DNA of 64,000 nt, from positions 62,001 to 126,000 of the forward strand of contig NZ_JOCQ01000003.1 in NCBI RefSeq assembly GCF_000720725.1. Direction: 5' to 3'. Both the position numbers and the translations under genes were made by a program. Source of the DNA: Streptomyces rimosus subsp. rimosus (lineage in GTDB: Bacteria > Actinomycetota > Actinomycetes > Streptomycetales > Streptomycetaceae). Positions 7,897 to 17,967 of this stretch are shown here, in pieces. The notes under the pieces are model-generated. The model had not been told where the DNA came from and searched no databases. It was given only the letters and a program-made list of their open reading frames with translations. Within the stretch, counting starts at the first letter, position 1. Each line of letters begins with the position of its first letter.

Positions 7897-8622
7897 ATGA
7901 CAGCCCCGTACCCGCACCCCACGCAGGCGGTGGTCCTGGCCGGAGGCCAGGGTTCGCGACTCCGTCCGTACACCGACGACCGTCCCAAGCCGATGGTCGA
8001 GATCCCCGGCACCGGGACCCCGATCATCGGCCACCAGCTCGCCTGGCTGGCCTCCGAGGGCGTCACGGACGCGGTCGTCTCCTGCGGCCACCTGGCGGAA
8101 GTGCTTCAGGACTGGCTGTCCCAGGCGCAACTTCCCCTGAGTGTCACGACCGTTGTCGAGACCGAGCCGCTCGGTCGCGGTGGCGGTCTCAAGTACGCCG
8201 CCGCCTCGCTGCCCCGGCCGGAAGAGCCCTGGTACGCGACCAACGGCGACATCTGGACCCGCTTCTCCCTGCGCGAGATGGCGGACTTCCACCATGAGCG
8301 CGGTGCGGACGCCACCCTCGCGCTGGCCCGGCCGCGCATTCCCTGGGGCGTCGTGGAGACCGACGAGTTCGGCCATGTCCTCGACTTCATCGAGGCGCCG
8401 CCCTCCCCTTATCTGATCAACGCCGGTGTGTATGTCTTCTCCGCCGCCTTCACCGGGCTGCTGCCCGCGCGCGGGGACCACGAGCGCACCACGTTTCCCC
8501 GCCTGGCCCGCGAACGCCGGCTGGCGGGCTTCCCGCTGCCGCACGGGGCGTACTGGCGGGCCATCGACACGGCCAAGGACCTGACCGAGGCGGCCAAGGA
8601 GTTGGGCACTCAGGGGGCTTGA
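7897..8622 (+). CDS. Sugar-phosphate nucleotidyltransferase (NDP-sugar synthase family)
   Basis: 241 residues. The N-terminal motif VVLAGGQGSRLRPYTDDRPKPM is the signature of GlmU/RfbA-type nucleotidyltransferases that make NDP-sugars from a sugar-1-phosphate and NTP. Further family features are TNGDIWTR (metal-binding Asp), WGVVETD, and INAGVYVF. There is no left-handed beta-helix acyltransferase tail, so this is a stand-alone pyrophosphorylase domain. ATG 7897 is preferred over GTG 7888 because AGGGTG lies just upstream. The sugar specificity (mannose, glucose or glucosamine) cannot be read from the sequence. Confidence 0.85.
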   Translation: MTAPYPHPTQAVVLAGGQGSRLRPYTDDRPKPMVEIPGTGTPIIGHQLAWLASEGVTDAVVSCGHLAEVLQDWLSQAQLPLSVTTVVETEPLGRGGGLKYAAASLPRPEEPWYATNGDIWTRFSLREMADFHHERGADATLALARPRIPWGVVETDEFGHVLDFIEAPPSPYLINAGVYVFSAAFTGLLPARGDHERTTFPRLARERRLAGFPLPHGAYWRAIDTAKDLTEAAKELGTQGA

Positions 8623-8907
8623 GGGCCTGCATCCACATGCGCTTGAGAGCCTGCATCCGCATCCGCATCCGCATCCACGTACGCGTGCCGGCGATCCTGC
8701 GGGCTGCGGGCCGCGAGAGCTTCCGGACTGCCTGACTGCCTGACTGCCGGACTGCCTGGCCGCCGGACTGCCGGGCCGCGGGCGCTCAATGAACCGCCCC
8801 CACAGCCTCTGCCGTGAGGGCGGTCCATTGCGTTCAGCTCAACCGAGGGGTCCGGGTCCGTCCTCCGCAAGGCGTTTCACAACGCCCCCGACCCACGCCC
8901 CTCCCCT
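8623..8907. repeat. Intergenic stretch of short tandem repeats
   Basis: Between two convergent genes. Three word families occur: GCTTGAG.GCCTGCATCC (8619 and 8641 onward), CATCCG repeated four times (about 8655-8678), and CTGCCTGACTGC/CCGGACTGCC units (about 8722-8772). No gene or clear terminator with a T-tract is seen. This looks like replication-slippage DNA in a neutral convergent gap. Confidence 0.6.
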
Positions 8908-10551
8908 TCAACCCAGCAACCCGCCCAGCGTGCTCCCCCGCCCCTTGCCGCTGCTGGAACTGCTCGAACCGCTCTCGCTCGCGCCTCCGTTGGTGCCACC
9001 GGCGGTGCCGCCGACGGAGGGCGCCTGGGGGGTCGTCCCCGGGGCCCGCGTCGGTACGGACTGCCGCGGCGGCGTGCCGTTGGACGTACGGCCGGGCTGC
9101 TGCGCCGAGCCGGTGACGCTGCCGGTGGCCCGCGCCGTGCCGGGGGCCGAGGCCGACGGGGCCTTGGACTTCGGGGAGCCCGCCTTGCGCGAGGCGTCGG
9201 CGGACGGCTTCCCGGGGTGCTTCGACGCCTTGCCGGGGCGCCCGGGGCCGTGCTGCGCCTTCGTGCCGCCGCGCTGGGACTGCTGGGGCAGCGGCGAACC
9301 GGGCAGGTTGTTCGTCGCGGGCTCGCCGGGCTTCGGTACGGACGGCACCGTGGCGGACCGTACGGCACCGCCCAGCAGCGACCCGCCGAGCAGCGTCAGG
9401 CCGGCGACCACGGCCGTCAGGACGGCGCCGCGGCGCAGTACCCGGCGCCGCAGGGCCCACAGCTCGACCCGCGGGCCCAGCCGCCGCCACGCCTCACCGG
9501 CCAGCCTGGCGTCCATCGAGTAGACCGGCGCGCCCGCGATGACCAGCGGGCTCCAGGCGGCGAGGTAGATGATGTCCGGCGCGTCGTAGACCGGTACGGT
9601 GCGCCAGCTGACCGTCATCAGGAGCGCGGCGGACAGCAGCGCGCCGAACGACGCGGCGACCCGCTGCCACAGCCCGCACATGGTCAGCACGCCCACCACG
9701 ACCTGGAGGAAGGCCACGGTCAGCCCGGCCCCCACCGGGTGCGAGAGCGCGAAGTCGCGCAGCGGCGCCACCAGCGTCCACGGGTGCAGCGACTGGAGCC
9801 ACTTGACCATCGAGCCGCGCTCGCCGCCGTCGAAGTAGACGGGGTCGCAGAGCTTGCCCATGCCCGCGTACACGCAGATCAGGCCGAGGAAGATGCGCAG
9901 CGGCAGCAGGACGACACCGAGGTTCATCCGGTGCCCGGGGTAGTACGCGTGGCGGATCGTCTCGCCGCGCCGCTTGGCTTCGTCGCCGTAGCGCTCGTAC
10001 GCGGCGGTGTCGTCGTCCGGGTACGGCGGCTCGTCCTCGTAGTGGTCGTAGGCGCCGGTGGTCGGGCGGACGCCCTCCAGCAGGGTGGTGTCCGCGTCCA
10101 CGGGGCCGCGCGGGCCGACCACGGTCGAGGACGGGCCGCCGGAGCCCGCGGCGGGCTGCTCCTCGTCGAGCCGGACCCTGGGCAGGACCTGGGTCGTGGT
10201 GCCGGCGTCCTCGCCCGTCTCGGCGGCGGTGGTGCGACCGGAATTCCGTACGGCGTGCAGGAGTTGGCTGGTGGCCGCGGTCGTGCCGCCCGGTTCGGTC
10301 CGGCCGCTCCACACCACGGGCGCGCGGCGTCTGCCCACCACGGGCTCCCGCACCGCGGGGATGCGCGCGGTGTCGGCCATGGCGCTGCCGCTTGTGGCGG
10401 GCGCGGCGAGCTGCACGCGGAAGCTGGCGTGATTGACGATGACCTGCGCGGGATCGCACGGCACCTTGACCGAGCTCAGCACCGGCTCGTCATCGAAGCC
10501 CGGCGAGCGTCCCCCCGTAGGCGTGCGGGGTGTTCTGGTGTCCACGCTCAT
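8908..10551 (-). CDS. DoxX-family membrane protein with long disordered tails
   Basis: 547 residues. The N-terminal 200 residues are polar and low in hydrophobics, followed by a four-helix DoxX-like core beginning LGVVLLPLRIFLGLICVYAG, then GLTVAFLQVVVGVLTM, AASFGALLSAALLM and a helix at IIYLAAWSPLVIAG. A fifth hydrophobic helix (VLTAVVAGLTLLGGSLLGG) precedes a Gly/Ser/Pro/Lys-rich tail of about 140 residues ending in poly-Ser. DoxX proteins are quinone- or thiol-redox-associated membrane proteins in other actinobacteria; the exact role here is unknown. The gene is convergent with the nucleotidyltransferase. Start is ATG 10551. Confidence 0.85.
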   Translation of the reverse strand: MSVDTRTPRTPTGGRSPGFDDEPVLSSVKVPCDPAQVIVNHASFRVQLAAPATSGSAMADTARIPAVREPVVGRRRAPVVWSGRTEPGGTTAATSQLLHAVRNSGRTTAAETGEDAGTTTQVLPRVRLDEEQPAAGSGGPSSTVVGPRGPVDADTTLLEGVRPTTGAYDHYEDEPPYPDDDTAAYERYGDEAKRRGETIRHAYYPGHRMNLGVVLLPLRIFLGLICVYAGMGKLCDPVYFDGGERGSMVKWLQSLHPWTLVAPLRDFALSHPVGAGLTVAFLQVVVGVLTMCGLWQRVAASFGALLSAALLMTVSWRTVPVYDAPDIIYLAAWSPLVIAGAPVYSMDARLAGEAWRRLGPRVELWALRRRVLRRGAVLTAVVAGLTLLGGSLLGGAVRSATVPSVPKPGEPATNNLPGSPLPQQSQRGGTKAQHGPGRPGKASKHPGKPSADASRKAGSPKSKAPSASAPGTARATGSVTGSAQQPGRTSNGTPPRQSVPTRAPGTTPQAPSVGGTAGGTNGGASESGSSSSSSGKGRGSTLGGLLG

Positions 10552-10894
10552 CTAACCGAGTGACCCGCGTTTAAGACACTGCCTTGACCGCGCCTATCTG
10601 TCCGAGGCCCGTCAAAGGGAGGATGAGATCACCGGCGGTCGTACGGGCGGCCTCCGCATGGCTGCGGGGAGGCCCCTGCCCCATGGGAATCACCGGCACC
10701 GCCGCCGAACAGCCTTCCGGGTGATGGTTCGGACGTGCGTGCGCTGCCGGACGAGGTGGTGCTCAGGCATCCGTACGCTGCCGAACGCGGTGGTGCAGGG
10801 CAGAGCGGAAGGGCGGAGCGGAGGGGCGGAGCGGAGGGCGCGGACCCGGCCCGTCGGCCGCCCGCCCGCGCCCCCGCGCCCGCCCCTCACCACC
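10552..10894. other. Intergenic region between rlmB and the DoxX gene
   Basis: Contains a near-duplicate CGCTGCCGGACGAGGTGGTGC / CGCTGCCGAACGCGGTGGTGC (about 10743 and 10780) and three tandem copies of a GGCGGAGCGGA word (about 10808-10838). No gene is supported. Promoter elements for the minus-strand DoxX gene are expected near 10552-10600 but not resolved. Confidence 0.4.
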
Positions 10895-11848
10895 TCACGC
10901 GCGCCGTCGTGCCGCTTCCCACAGGACCACGCCCGCCGCGACGCCCGCGTTCAGCGACTCCGCGCCGCCGGGCATCGGGATGCGTACGCGTACGTCGCAG
11001 GTCTCGCCGACCAGCCGCGACAGGCCCTTGCCCTCGCTGCCGACGACGATGACGACCGGGCCGTCCAGCACCTCCAGGTCCTGGAGTTCCATCTCGCCGT
11101 CCGCCGCGAGGCCCACGACGGTCATGCCCGCCTTCTGGTAGCCCTCCAGGGCGCGCGTCAGGTTCGTGGCGCGCGCGACCGGCGTACGGGCCGCCGTACC
11201 CGCCGAGGTCTTCCACGCGCCGGCCGTCATGCCGGCGGCGCGCCGCTCCGGCACGACCACGCCGTGCCCGCCGAACGCGGCGACGGAGCGCACCACGGCG
11301 CCGAGGTTGCGCGGGTCGGTGACGCCGTCGAGCGCGACGATCAGCGGGTCCTCGCCGTCGTCGAAGGCGGCGGCCGCCAGGTCCTCGGGGTGCGCGTACT
11401 CATAGGGCGGCACCTGGAGGACGAGGCCCTGGTGGTTGAGCCCGTTGGTCATCCGGTCGAGCTCGGGGCGCGGCGCCTCCATCAGGTTGATGCCGCGGTC
11501 GGCGGCGAGCTGCAGCGCCTCGCGCACCCGCTCGTCGTTCTCGATGAACTGCTGCACGTACAGCGTCGTCGCGGGCACGCCGTCGCGCAGCGCCTCGAAG
11601 ACCGGGTTGCGGCCGACGACCAGCTCCGAGGTGCCCTTGGCGCCGCCGCGGCGCGGGGCCGGGCGCCGGTTGGCCGCCTGCTTGGCCTTGGCGTTGGCGA
11701 CGCGGTTCTTCACATGTCCCTTGCGCGCGGACGCGGGCGGGGTGGGGCCCTTGCCTTCCAGGCCCCGGCGCCGCTGGCCGCCGCTGCCGACCTGCATGCC
11801 CTTCTTGTTGGACGTGCGGCGGTTCCTGCGCTGGCTGTTGCCGGCCAT
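10895..11848 (-). CDS. rlmB: 23S rRNA 2'-O-ribose methyltransferase (SpoU/TrmH family, RlmB-like)
   Basis: 317 residues. The SPOUT trefoil-knot motifs are present: NLGAVVRSVAAFGG (motif 1), IVVGSEGKGL (motif 2) and IPMPGGAESLNAGVAAGV (motif 3), giving SAM-dependent methylation of guanosine ribose in the peptidyltransferase-loop region of 23S rRNA. The substrate-binding domain (VVGRNPVFEALRDG) is preceded by about 75 basic residues typical of actinobacterial members. It lies downstream of cysS on the same strand, 230 bases apart, an arrangement conserved in many bacteria. Start ATG 11848. Confidence 0.9.
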   Translation of the reverse strand: MAGNSQRRNRRTSNKKGMQVGSGGQRRRGLEGKGPTPPASARKGHVKNRVANAKAKQAANRRPAPRRGGAKGTSELVVGRNPVFEALRDGVPATTLYVQQFIENDERVREALQLAADRGINLMEAPRPELDRMTNGLNHQGLVLQVPPYEYAHPEDLAAAAFDDGEDPLIVALDGVTDPRNLGAVVRSVAAFGGHGVVVPERRAAGMTAGAWKTSAGTAARTPVARATNLTRALEGYQKAGMTVVGLAADGEMELQDLEVLDGPVVIVVGSEGKGLSRLVGETCDVRVRIPMPGGAESLNAGVAAGVVLWEAARRRA

Positions 11849-12078
11849 GGGTCACCTGTCTCTTCACTGCTCTCGACGTCTCGCGACGTGGAGTGGATAC
11901 GTACGTACGGATGTGTGTCTGGTGCGCCGGGCGCATGTGTGCTGTGCGTCCGATGCGTGTCTGCAAGAAGTGTCGCCTGTAGGCGGCCGGTACGGCCAAC
12001 CGGCCGGTGCGGCGCGCCGCTACCGGCCGGTTGCCATGGGCGCCTGCCTCGGCCGGCGCCTCAGGACGACGATCGACC

Positions 12079-13473
<1,395 letters not shown>

Positions 13474-13567
13474 GCGTCAAGGGTAGTCCGAACCGGACAG
13501 TGCCCCGCGACCCCTGGGGTACACGGTCACAGAAGCGTGATATTTCCCCTCGGCGCGACACGTGTGG

Positions 13568-13984
13568 TCACCGCGGTACCGAGAACCGGTTGATCACCTT
13601 GTGCGGGGTGATCCGGATGACGACACGCGGGGAGTCGTCCGGCGGGCCGGGGTTGAACTCGTCGTACGACGTGCCGGTGTACTTGTACGCCAGCTCGTCG
13701 ATCAGCCCCCGCTCCTCGTCGGGACTGAAGGTCGCCGTGCCGCGGATCTCGGCGTACGTGTACGGCGCGTCGAACGGGAGCACCATCAGCGCCGCGCGCG
13801 GGTCGCGGCGCAGGTTGCGCTCCTTGCGGCGGCCGACGGTGGTGGAGATCAGCACGTCGTCGCCGTCCCGCTTGGCCCAGACGGGAGTCACCTGGGGGCT
13901 GCCGTCGGGCTGGATGGTCGCCAGGCTGACGAAGACCGGGCCGTCGAGGAGGGCCTTGAGCTCGTCGGACAGTGCGGCTGCCAT
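13568..13984 (-). CDS. PPOX-class F420/FMN-dependent enzyme
   Basis: 138 residues from ATG 13984, which has AGGAAGGA seven bases upstream; the longer open frame to 14248 is noise. The pattern is that of the split beta-barrel pyridoxamine-oxidase-like family of actinobacteria: LLDGPVFVSLATIQPDGSPQVTPVW, then DVLISTTVGRRKERNLRRDPRAAL (cofactor phosphate-binding Arg/Lys), and a final FSV strand. Members use F420 or flavin; substrate unknown. It stands alone between cysS and ispF, with about 95 bases to cysS. Confidence 0.85.
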   Translation of the reverse strand: MAAALSDELKALLDGPVFVSLATIQPDGSPQVTPVWAKRDGDDVLISTTVGRRKERNLRRDPRAALMVLPFDAPYTYAEIRGTATFSPDEERGLIDELAYKYTGTSYDEFNPGPPDDSPRVVIRITPHKVINRFSVPR

Positions 13985-14261
13985 GGTGGGTCCTTCCTGC
14001 GGGCTGTCGGGCGGGCGGCGACGGGCCGCGGGGTACGGACGGGTCCGCACTCCCGACTCTGCCCAACTCCCGTTCTCCGCGCGGCATTCCCGTGCCGCCT
14101 GGCCGGTATTCGCCCTTGGGTGGCCGTAGGCCGTCGGCTCGCGGTGGCCGGACGCCGTCCGGTCTGCGGTGGCCGGCTGCCGCCCGGTCTGCGGCGGCCG
14201 ACTGCCCTCCAGCCCTCGGCCGCCGGTCGTCGGCCCGTACGCCCGCACCCGGCCCCGCCGC
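13985..14261. other. Intergenic region upstream of ispF stop with imperfect repeats
   Basis: No gene. Contains imperfect repeats of CCGGTCTGCGG-TGGCCGGCTGCC (about 14158-14205). This may act as a structured spacer between ispF and the PPOX gene; nothing else is evident. Confidence 0.35.
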
Positions 14262-14768
14262 TCAGATCCCCGGCAGCACCAAGGCCGTGGCCACCGCCGC
14301 CAGCCCCTCCGCGCGGCCCGTCAGGCCCAGGCCGTCCGAGGTCGTGCCGGAGACCGAGACCGGCGCGCCGGCCGCTTCCGAGAGGACCTTCTGGGCCTCG
14401 GCGCGCCGCTTGCCGATCTTCGGGCGTACGCCGATGACCTGCACCGCGATGTTGCCGATCACAAAGCCCTCGGCCCGTACGATGCGGGCCGCCTCGGACA
14501 GCAGCGTCACGCCGGAGGCACCGGCGTACTCCGGGCGGCTGGTCCCGAAGTGCGCGCCGAGGTCGCCCACGCCGGCGGCCGAGAAGAGCGCGTCACAGGC
14601 GGCGTGCGCCACCACGTCACCGTCGCTGTGCCCGGCCAGGCCGTAGCCGTCGCTCGCCGCGTCGTCCCAGAGGAGCCCGGCGACCCACAGTTCCCGCCCC
14701 TTCTCGAAGGCGTGCACGTCGGTGCCGATGCCCACCAGCGGCACCCGCTGCGGCTCAAACATAACCAT
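14262..14768 (-). CDS. ispF: 2-C-methyl-D-erythritol 2,4-cyclodiphosphate synthase
   Basis: 168 residues. The metal-binding DVHAF near the N-terminus, AGHSDGDVVAHAACDAL, the SDLG-type loop (GVGDLGAHFG), and TTSDGLGLTGRAEGLA near the C-terminus identify IspF, fifth enzyme of the MEP isoprenoid pathway, a trimer that cyclises CDP-methylerythritol phosphate. Its start overlaps the end of ispD by 14 bases, so the pair is co-transcribed and probably translationally coupled. Confidence 0.93.
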   Translation of the reverse strand: MVMFEPQRVPLVGIGTDVHAFEKGRELWVAGLLWDDAASDGYGLAGHSDGDVVAHAACDALFSAAGVGDLGAHFGTSRPEYAGASGVTLLSEAARIVRAEGFVIGNIAVQVIGVRPKIGKRRAEAQKVLSEAAGAPVSVSGTTSDGLGLTGRAEGLAAVATALVLPGI

Positions 14769-15540
14769 CGGTGGCCCTCCTGCGGGCGAGTACGGCTTCG
14801 GCGAGCACCAGGTCCAGCGGCCGGGTCACCTTGAACGCTTCTTCGTGGCCGGGCACCACCACGACGGGCGCGCCGAGCTGCTCGACCATGCCGGCGTCGT
14901 CGGTCGCGCCGTCACCCTGGAGGGCGACCGTCTCGTGGGCCTTGACCAGGGTCGCCCGGTCGAAGCCCTGCGGGGTCTGTACGGCGCGCAGCCGGGCCCG
15001 CTCCGGCGTGCCCACCACGGGCTCCGGCTCGCCGGTGCGCTCGCCGGTGCGCGGTTCGACCTGCTTGACGGTGTCGGCGAGCGGCAGCGCCGGTACGACG
15101 GCCGGGGCGCCGTCCCGTACGGCGGCGATCACCGAGTCGACCGTGTCGGCGGGGACCAGCGGCCGGGCCGCGTCGTGGACCAGCACCACGTCGATGGTGT
15201 CGGGCAGCGCCTCCAGACCGCGGCGTACGGACTCCTGGCGGGTCTCGCCGCCGGGCACGACCTTCAGGTCGGTGCGTTCGGAGAGCGGGTACTGGTCCAG
15301 CAGGTTGCGGACCTCGGTGGCGCCGTCCGGCGGGGCGACGACCACGACGAGGGAGACGGCGCGGGAGGCGGCCATCGCCCGTACGGCGTGGACGAGCATG
15401 GGTGTGCCGCCCAGCGCCCGGAGCGCCTTGGGGGCACCCGGGCCCAGCCGTACGCCGCGTCCGGCCGCGGGGATCACCGCGGCGGTACGGAGGCGGGGTG
15501 TGCCGGTGTGACCGGCGGAATCTGGGGATACGTCTGACAT
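14755..15540 (-). CDS. ispD: 2-C-methyl-D-erythritol 4-phosphate cytidylyltransferase
   Basis: 261 residues from ATG 15540, with CGGAGC seven bases upstream; an in-frame ATG at 15606 would add 22 unlikely residues. Cytidylyltransferase motifs: VIPAAGRGVRLGPGAPKAL (CTP-binding loop), VLVHDAARPLV (substrate and metal binding), and the C-terminal KVTRPLDLVLAEAVLARR. It makes CDP-methylerythritol in the MEP pathway and is followed by ispF. About 20 extra residues near GERTGEPEPV lie in a surface loop. CarD lies 380 bases upstream on the same strand. Confidence 0.93.
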   Translation of the reverse strand: MSDVSPDSAGHTGTPRLRTAAVIPAAGRGVRLGPGAPKALRALGGTPMLVHAVRAMAASRAVSLVVVVAPPDGATEVRNLLDQYPLSERTDLKVVPGGETRQESVRRGLEALPDTIDVVLVHDAARPLVPADTVDSVIAAVRDGAPAVVPALPLADTVKQVEPRTGERTGEPEPVVGTPERARLRAVQTPQGFDRATLVKAHETVALQGDGATDDAGMVEQLGAPVVVVPGHEEAFKVTRPLDLVLAEAVLARRRATDGYV

Positions 15541-15919
15541 CGGTTGCTCCGAAGCCCGGGGAGACCCCGGAATTAGCGCAGACAGGTTTGTTTCCTGAGC
15601 CGACATGGGTATGGCCGCAGTGTGCCGGGCGCGACGCCCCGATCCGGACCCTTCCGTGACGACCGGTCGGGACAGCTGCCCGGGCCCGGCACGCCATCAG
15701 CCGGCGGGACGGCGGATCTTGTCGGGACGAACACGGGGGCGGTCACCACGGGAAACGATCACAGAGTTCGGTAGTGGTGCGCGGTTCTACCCGGTTTCCG
15801 CGGCGTCCGCGTATGACAGCCGCGTATGACAACGCAGGCAGATATGCCGCAGCGCCCGGCAACTGACCGCTCCGAGCCGGAGTCGGCCGCCACTCGGGCA
15901 CCGCGGCATTCTTACGTCG
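15541..15919. other. Spacer between carD and ispD
   Basis: No gene seen. A 13-base unit CCGCGTATGACAG occurs twice in perfect tandem (15807-15832, last base differing). The ispD promoter, if separate from carD, should lie near 15560-15700, but no strong hexamers stand out. A read-through transcript from carD is equally possible. Confidence 0.4.
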
Positions 15920-16402
15920 TCAGGACGCGAGGACCTCGTCGAGCAGGGCCTCGGCCTTGTCCTCGTTGGTGTTCTCCGCGAGGGCGAGTTCGCTCACCAG
16001 AATCTGGCGGGCCTTGGCGAGCATCCGCTTCTCACCGGCGGACAGGCCGCGCTCCCGCTCACGACGCCACAGGTCACGCACCACCTCGGCGACCTTGATC
16101 ACGTCACCCGAAGCGAGCTTCTCCAGATTTGCCTTGTAACGACGGGACCAGTTCGTCGGCTCTTCGGCATACGGTGCGCGGAGCACCTCGAAGACCCGGT
16201 CCAGCCCGTCCTGGCCGACCACATCGCGTACGCCGACGAACTCCGCATTGTCCGCTGGTACACGAACAGTCAGATCGCCCTGGGCGACCTTCAGCACCAA
16301 GTAGGTCTTGTCCACGCCTTTGATCTGGCGAGTTTCGATGGCCTCGATCAGCGCGGCCCCGTGATGGGGATAGACCACGGTGTCGCCAACCTTGAACGTC
16401 AT
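15920..16402 (-). CDS. carD: CarD-family RNA polymerase-binding transcription regulator
   Basis: 160 residues from ATG 16402 (the frame extends ten codons further, but MTFKVGDTVVYPHHG is the conserved CarD start). The N-terminal Tudor-like RNAP-interaction domain (about 1-60, VGDTVVYPHHGAALIEAIE) contacts the beta subunit, and the helical C-terminal part (W-containing NWSRRYKANLEKLASGD) binds the upstream fork of the transcription bubble. In mycobacteria CarD stabilises open complexes at rRNA and other promoters and is essential. GGAAGGGG lies about ten bases upstream. Confidence 0.93.
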   Translation of the reverse strand: MTFKVGDTVVYPHHGAALIEAIETRQIKGVDKTYLVLKVAQGDLTVRVPADNAEFVGVRDVVGQDGLDRVFEVLRAPYAEEPTNWSRRYKANLEKLASGDVIKVAEVVRDLWRRERERGLSAGEKRMLAKARQILVSELALAENTNEDKAEALLDEVLAS

Positions 16403-17149
16403 GTGACAGGTACCCCTTCCGTGGCTATCCATGCTAACACGGGAACGGGCTGTTCTGAATGGCGTTTTCGCAGGTCAGGGCATATCTCGGGGCTTGACAA
16501 CAACGGCCGGAACGTGCTTCGGCGGCCCTCCGGGTGCAGGAATTCGCAGGTCGGAGGCGCTTCGCGTGCGGCCCGAAACACGTACGTCACACCCCGGGAG
16601 GGGCCCGGGACGACGCCCGTACGTCCCGTTTTGCCGGAATCCGGATGTCGCAGTTCCGCTACTCCGTTCGGTTCCGGAGCGCGGGTGTCCGCCGAATCGC
16701 GAATTGATCATCGCGCACCGGCCGCCGTACGTGATCAATTCCGAGAAGCCACCGCATTCCCTGCGAATGCCGATTTACCTCCGGGGAAACCGCCGGGCTT
16801 CACCCGAACGGCCGCTTGCCTCATTTCCGGGTTTCTTCTATGCGCTCGCCGGGGGCTTCCGGAGAGCGGGCCGGCAACTTCCCCGGTGACGGGCGGTCCG
16901 CGGCATTCGGACGTACGGCGGAGGGCGACCGTGGCGTGCCGTGGAGGGATGTGACGAGGGTGTGATCGTCCTGGGGGCGGGTCGGGTGCGGCGGCCCGGG
17001 GGCGGCTCGGTAACCTAGCGGCGCTGACACACCCTTAGGGCGGCTTTACGCGGACGTCGACACGGCGGCCGCGCACGGGCCGCCCAGCCGCCCCCGCGAC
17101 CGGGCTCGAAGTTCGGCCGCCGTAGTTCGTCCAAGGAGATGCCGCCGCC
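16403..17149. other. 750-base gene-free region between divergent carD and a lipoprotein gene
   Basis: No convincing coding region on either strand. It contains a 10-base inverted repeat GAATTGATCA / TGATCAATTC (16701-16710 and 16732-16741) in otherwise GC-rich DNA. A TAGCAT -10-like element for carD is read on the minus strand at about 16430-16435. It is large enough to hold an unannotated small RNA or a long 5' leader. Confidence 0.45.
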
Positions 17150-17812
17150 GTGAGCCGCAGCCTTCGACGCGGCGTCCTCGCCGCCACCGTTCTCACGCTC
17201 TCGATCGCCACGCTCTCCGCGTGCGGAGCCGGGAACGACGCCCAGACGCTCCAGGTCAAGCCGGACAACGCCGCGACCAGCGTCGGCGACATCAAGATCC
17301 AGAACGCCTCCGTCGTCACCCAGCCCGACCCGAACGCCCAGGGCCCGGCCGTGGTGACCGCGACGGTGTTCAACAACGGCAGCAAGGACCAGACGCTGGA
17401 GTCCATCAAGGTCAACGGTACGAACAAGGAAGCGAAGCTGGCGCCCGCCAAGGGCTCCGGGCCGGTCGTGGTCCCGGCCGGCGGCTCCGTCGTCATCGGC
17501 GGCAAGAACAACGCCTCCGCCGTACTGGACAGCGGCCGCGAGTCCGTGAAGAACGGCGACGCGCAGTCCGTGACCTTCGACTTCAGCGACGCCGGCAAGG
17601 TCTCCCTGCGGGCCTTCGTCGTCCCGGCCAAGAGCTACTTCAAGGACTTCGGCCCGAGCGAGGTGCCGTCGCCGTCCGGCTCGGCCAAGCCGGGCGGCAG
17701 CCCCGCCTCGCCGTCCGGCAGCCCGTCCGGCTCGGCCAAGCCGGGCAGCTCGCCCAGCGGCAGCGCCACGCCCGGCGGCAACGGCACGCCGCAGTCGCCC
17801 GAAGGCCGCTGA
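17150..17812 (+). CDS. DUF461-type surface lipoprotein
   Basis: 220 residues from GTG 17150, with AAGGAG 11 bases upstream. The signal peptide ends in a lipobox (ATLSAC, Cys about 25), so it should be a membrane-anchored lipoprotein. The domain (about 40-165) is a beta-sandwich of the DUF461/PCuAC type, which in Gram-negatives delivers copper through Met and His ligands. Here that domain contains no His and no Met, so copper delivery is unlikely. The last 55 residues are Pro/Ser/Gly repeats (PSGSAKPG) typical of a cell-wall spacer. Convergent with phoP. Confidence 0.8.
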   Translation: MSRSLRRGVLAATVLTLSIATLSACGAGNDAQTLQVKPDNAATSVGDIKIQNASVVTQPDPNAQGPAVVTATVFNNGSKDQTLESIKVNGTNKEAKLAPAKGSGPVVVPAGGSVVIGGKNNASAVLDSGRESVKNGDAQSVTFDFSDAGKVSLRAFVVPAKSYFKDFGPSEVPSPSGSAKPGGSPASPSGSPSGSAKPGSSPSGSATPGGNGTPQSPEGR

Positions 17813-17817
17813 CGCCG

Positions 17818-17920
17818 GTGGCGGCGCGGAGCCGCCACGCGTAGGACGACCGCGGGTACGCGCCGGGCAACCGCGCGTACCCGCAGAACGACCGCGAGCG
17901 CCGTGCGGTCCCGGGGATTC
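17818..17920. terminator. Nested hairpins between the convergent DUF461 and phoP genes
   Basis: GTGGCGGC/GCCGCCAC (17818-17825 and 17831-17838), then GCGGGTACGCG/CGCGTACCCGC (17852-17862 and 17874-17884), then CGCGAGCGCCG with CGGCGCTCGCG (from about 17892 to about 17942). Three stacked stems in one short gap should terminate transcription from both sides. Confidence 0.7.
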
Positions 17921-17967
17921 CGGGGCGCGCGGCGCTCGCGTAGGGCCTCTTACGGCCTTCCCTGCTT

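Noticed and set aside
8655..8772. CRISPR-like appearance of CATCCG and CTGACTGC repeats
   Set aside because: Units are 6-12 bases with no regular spacers or cas genes, so slippage repeats explain them.
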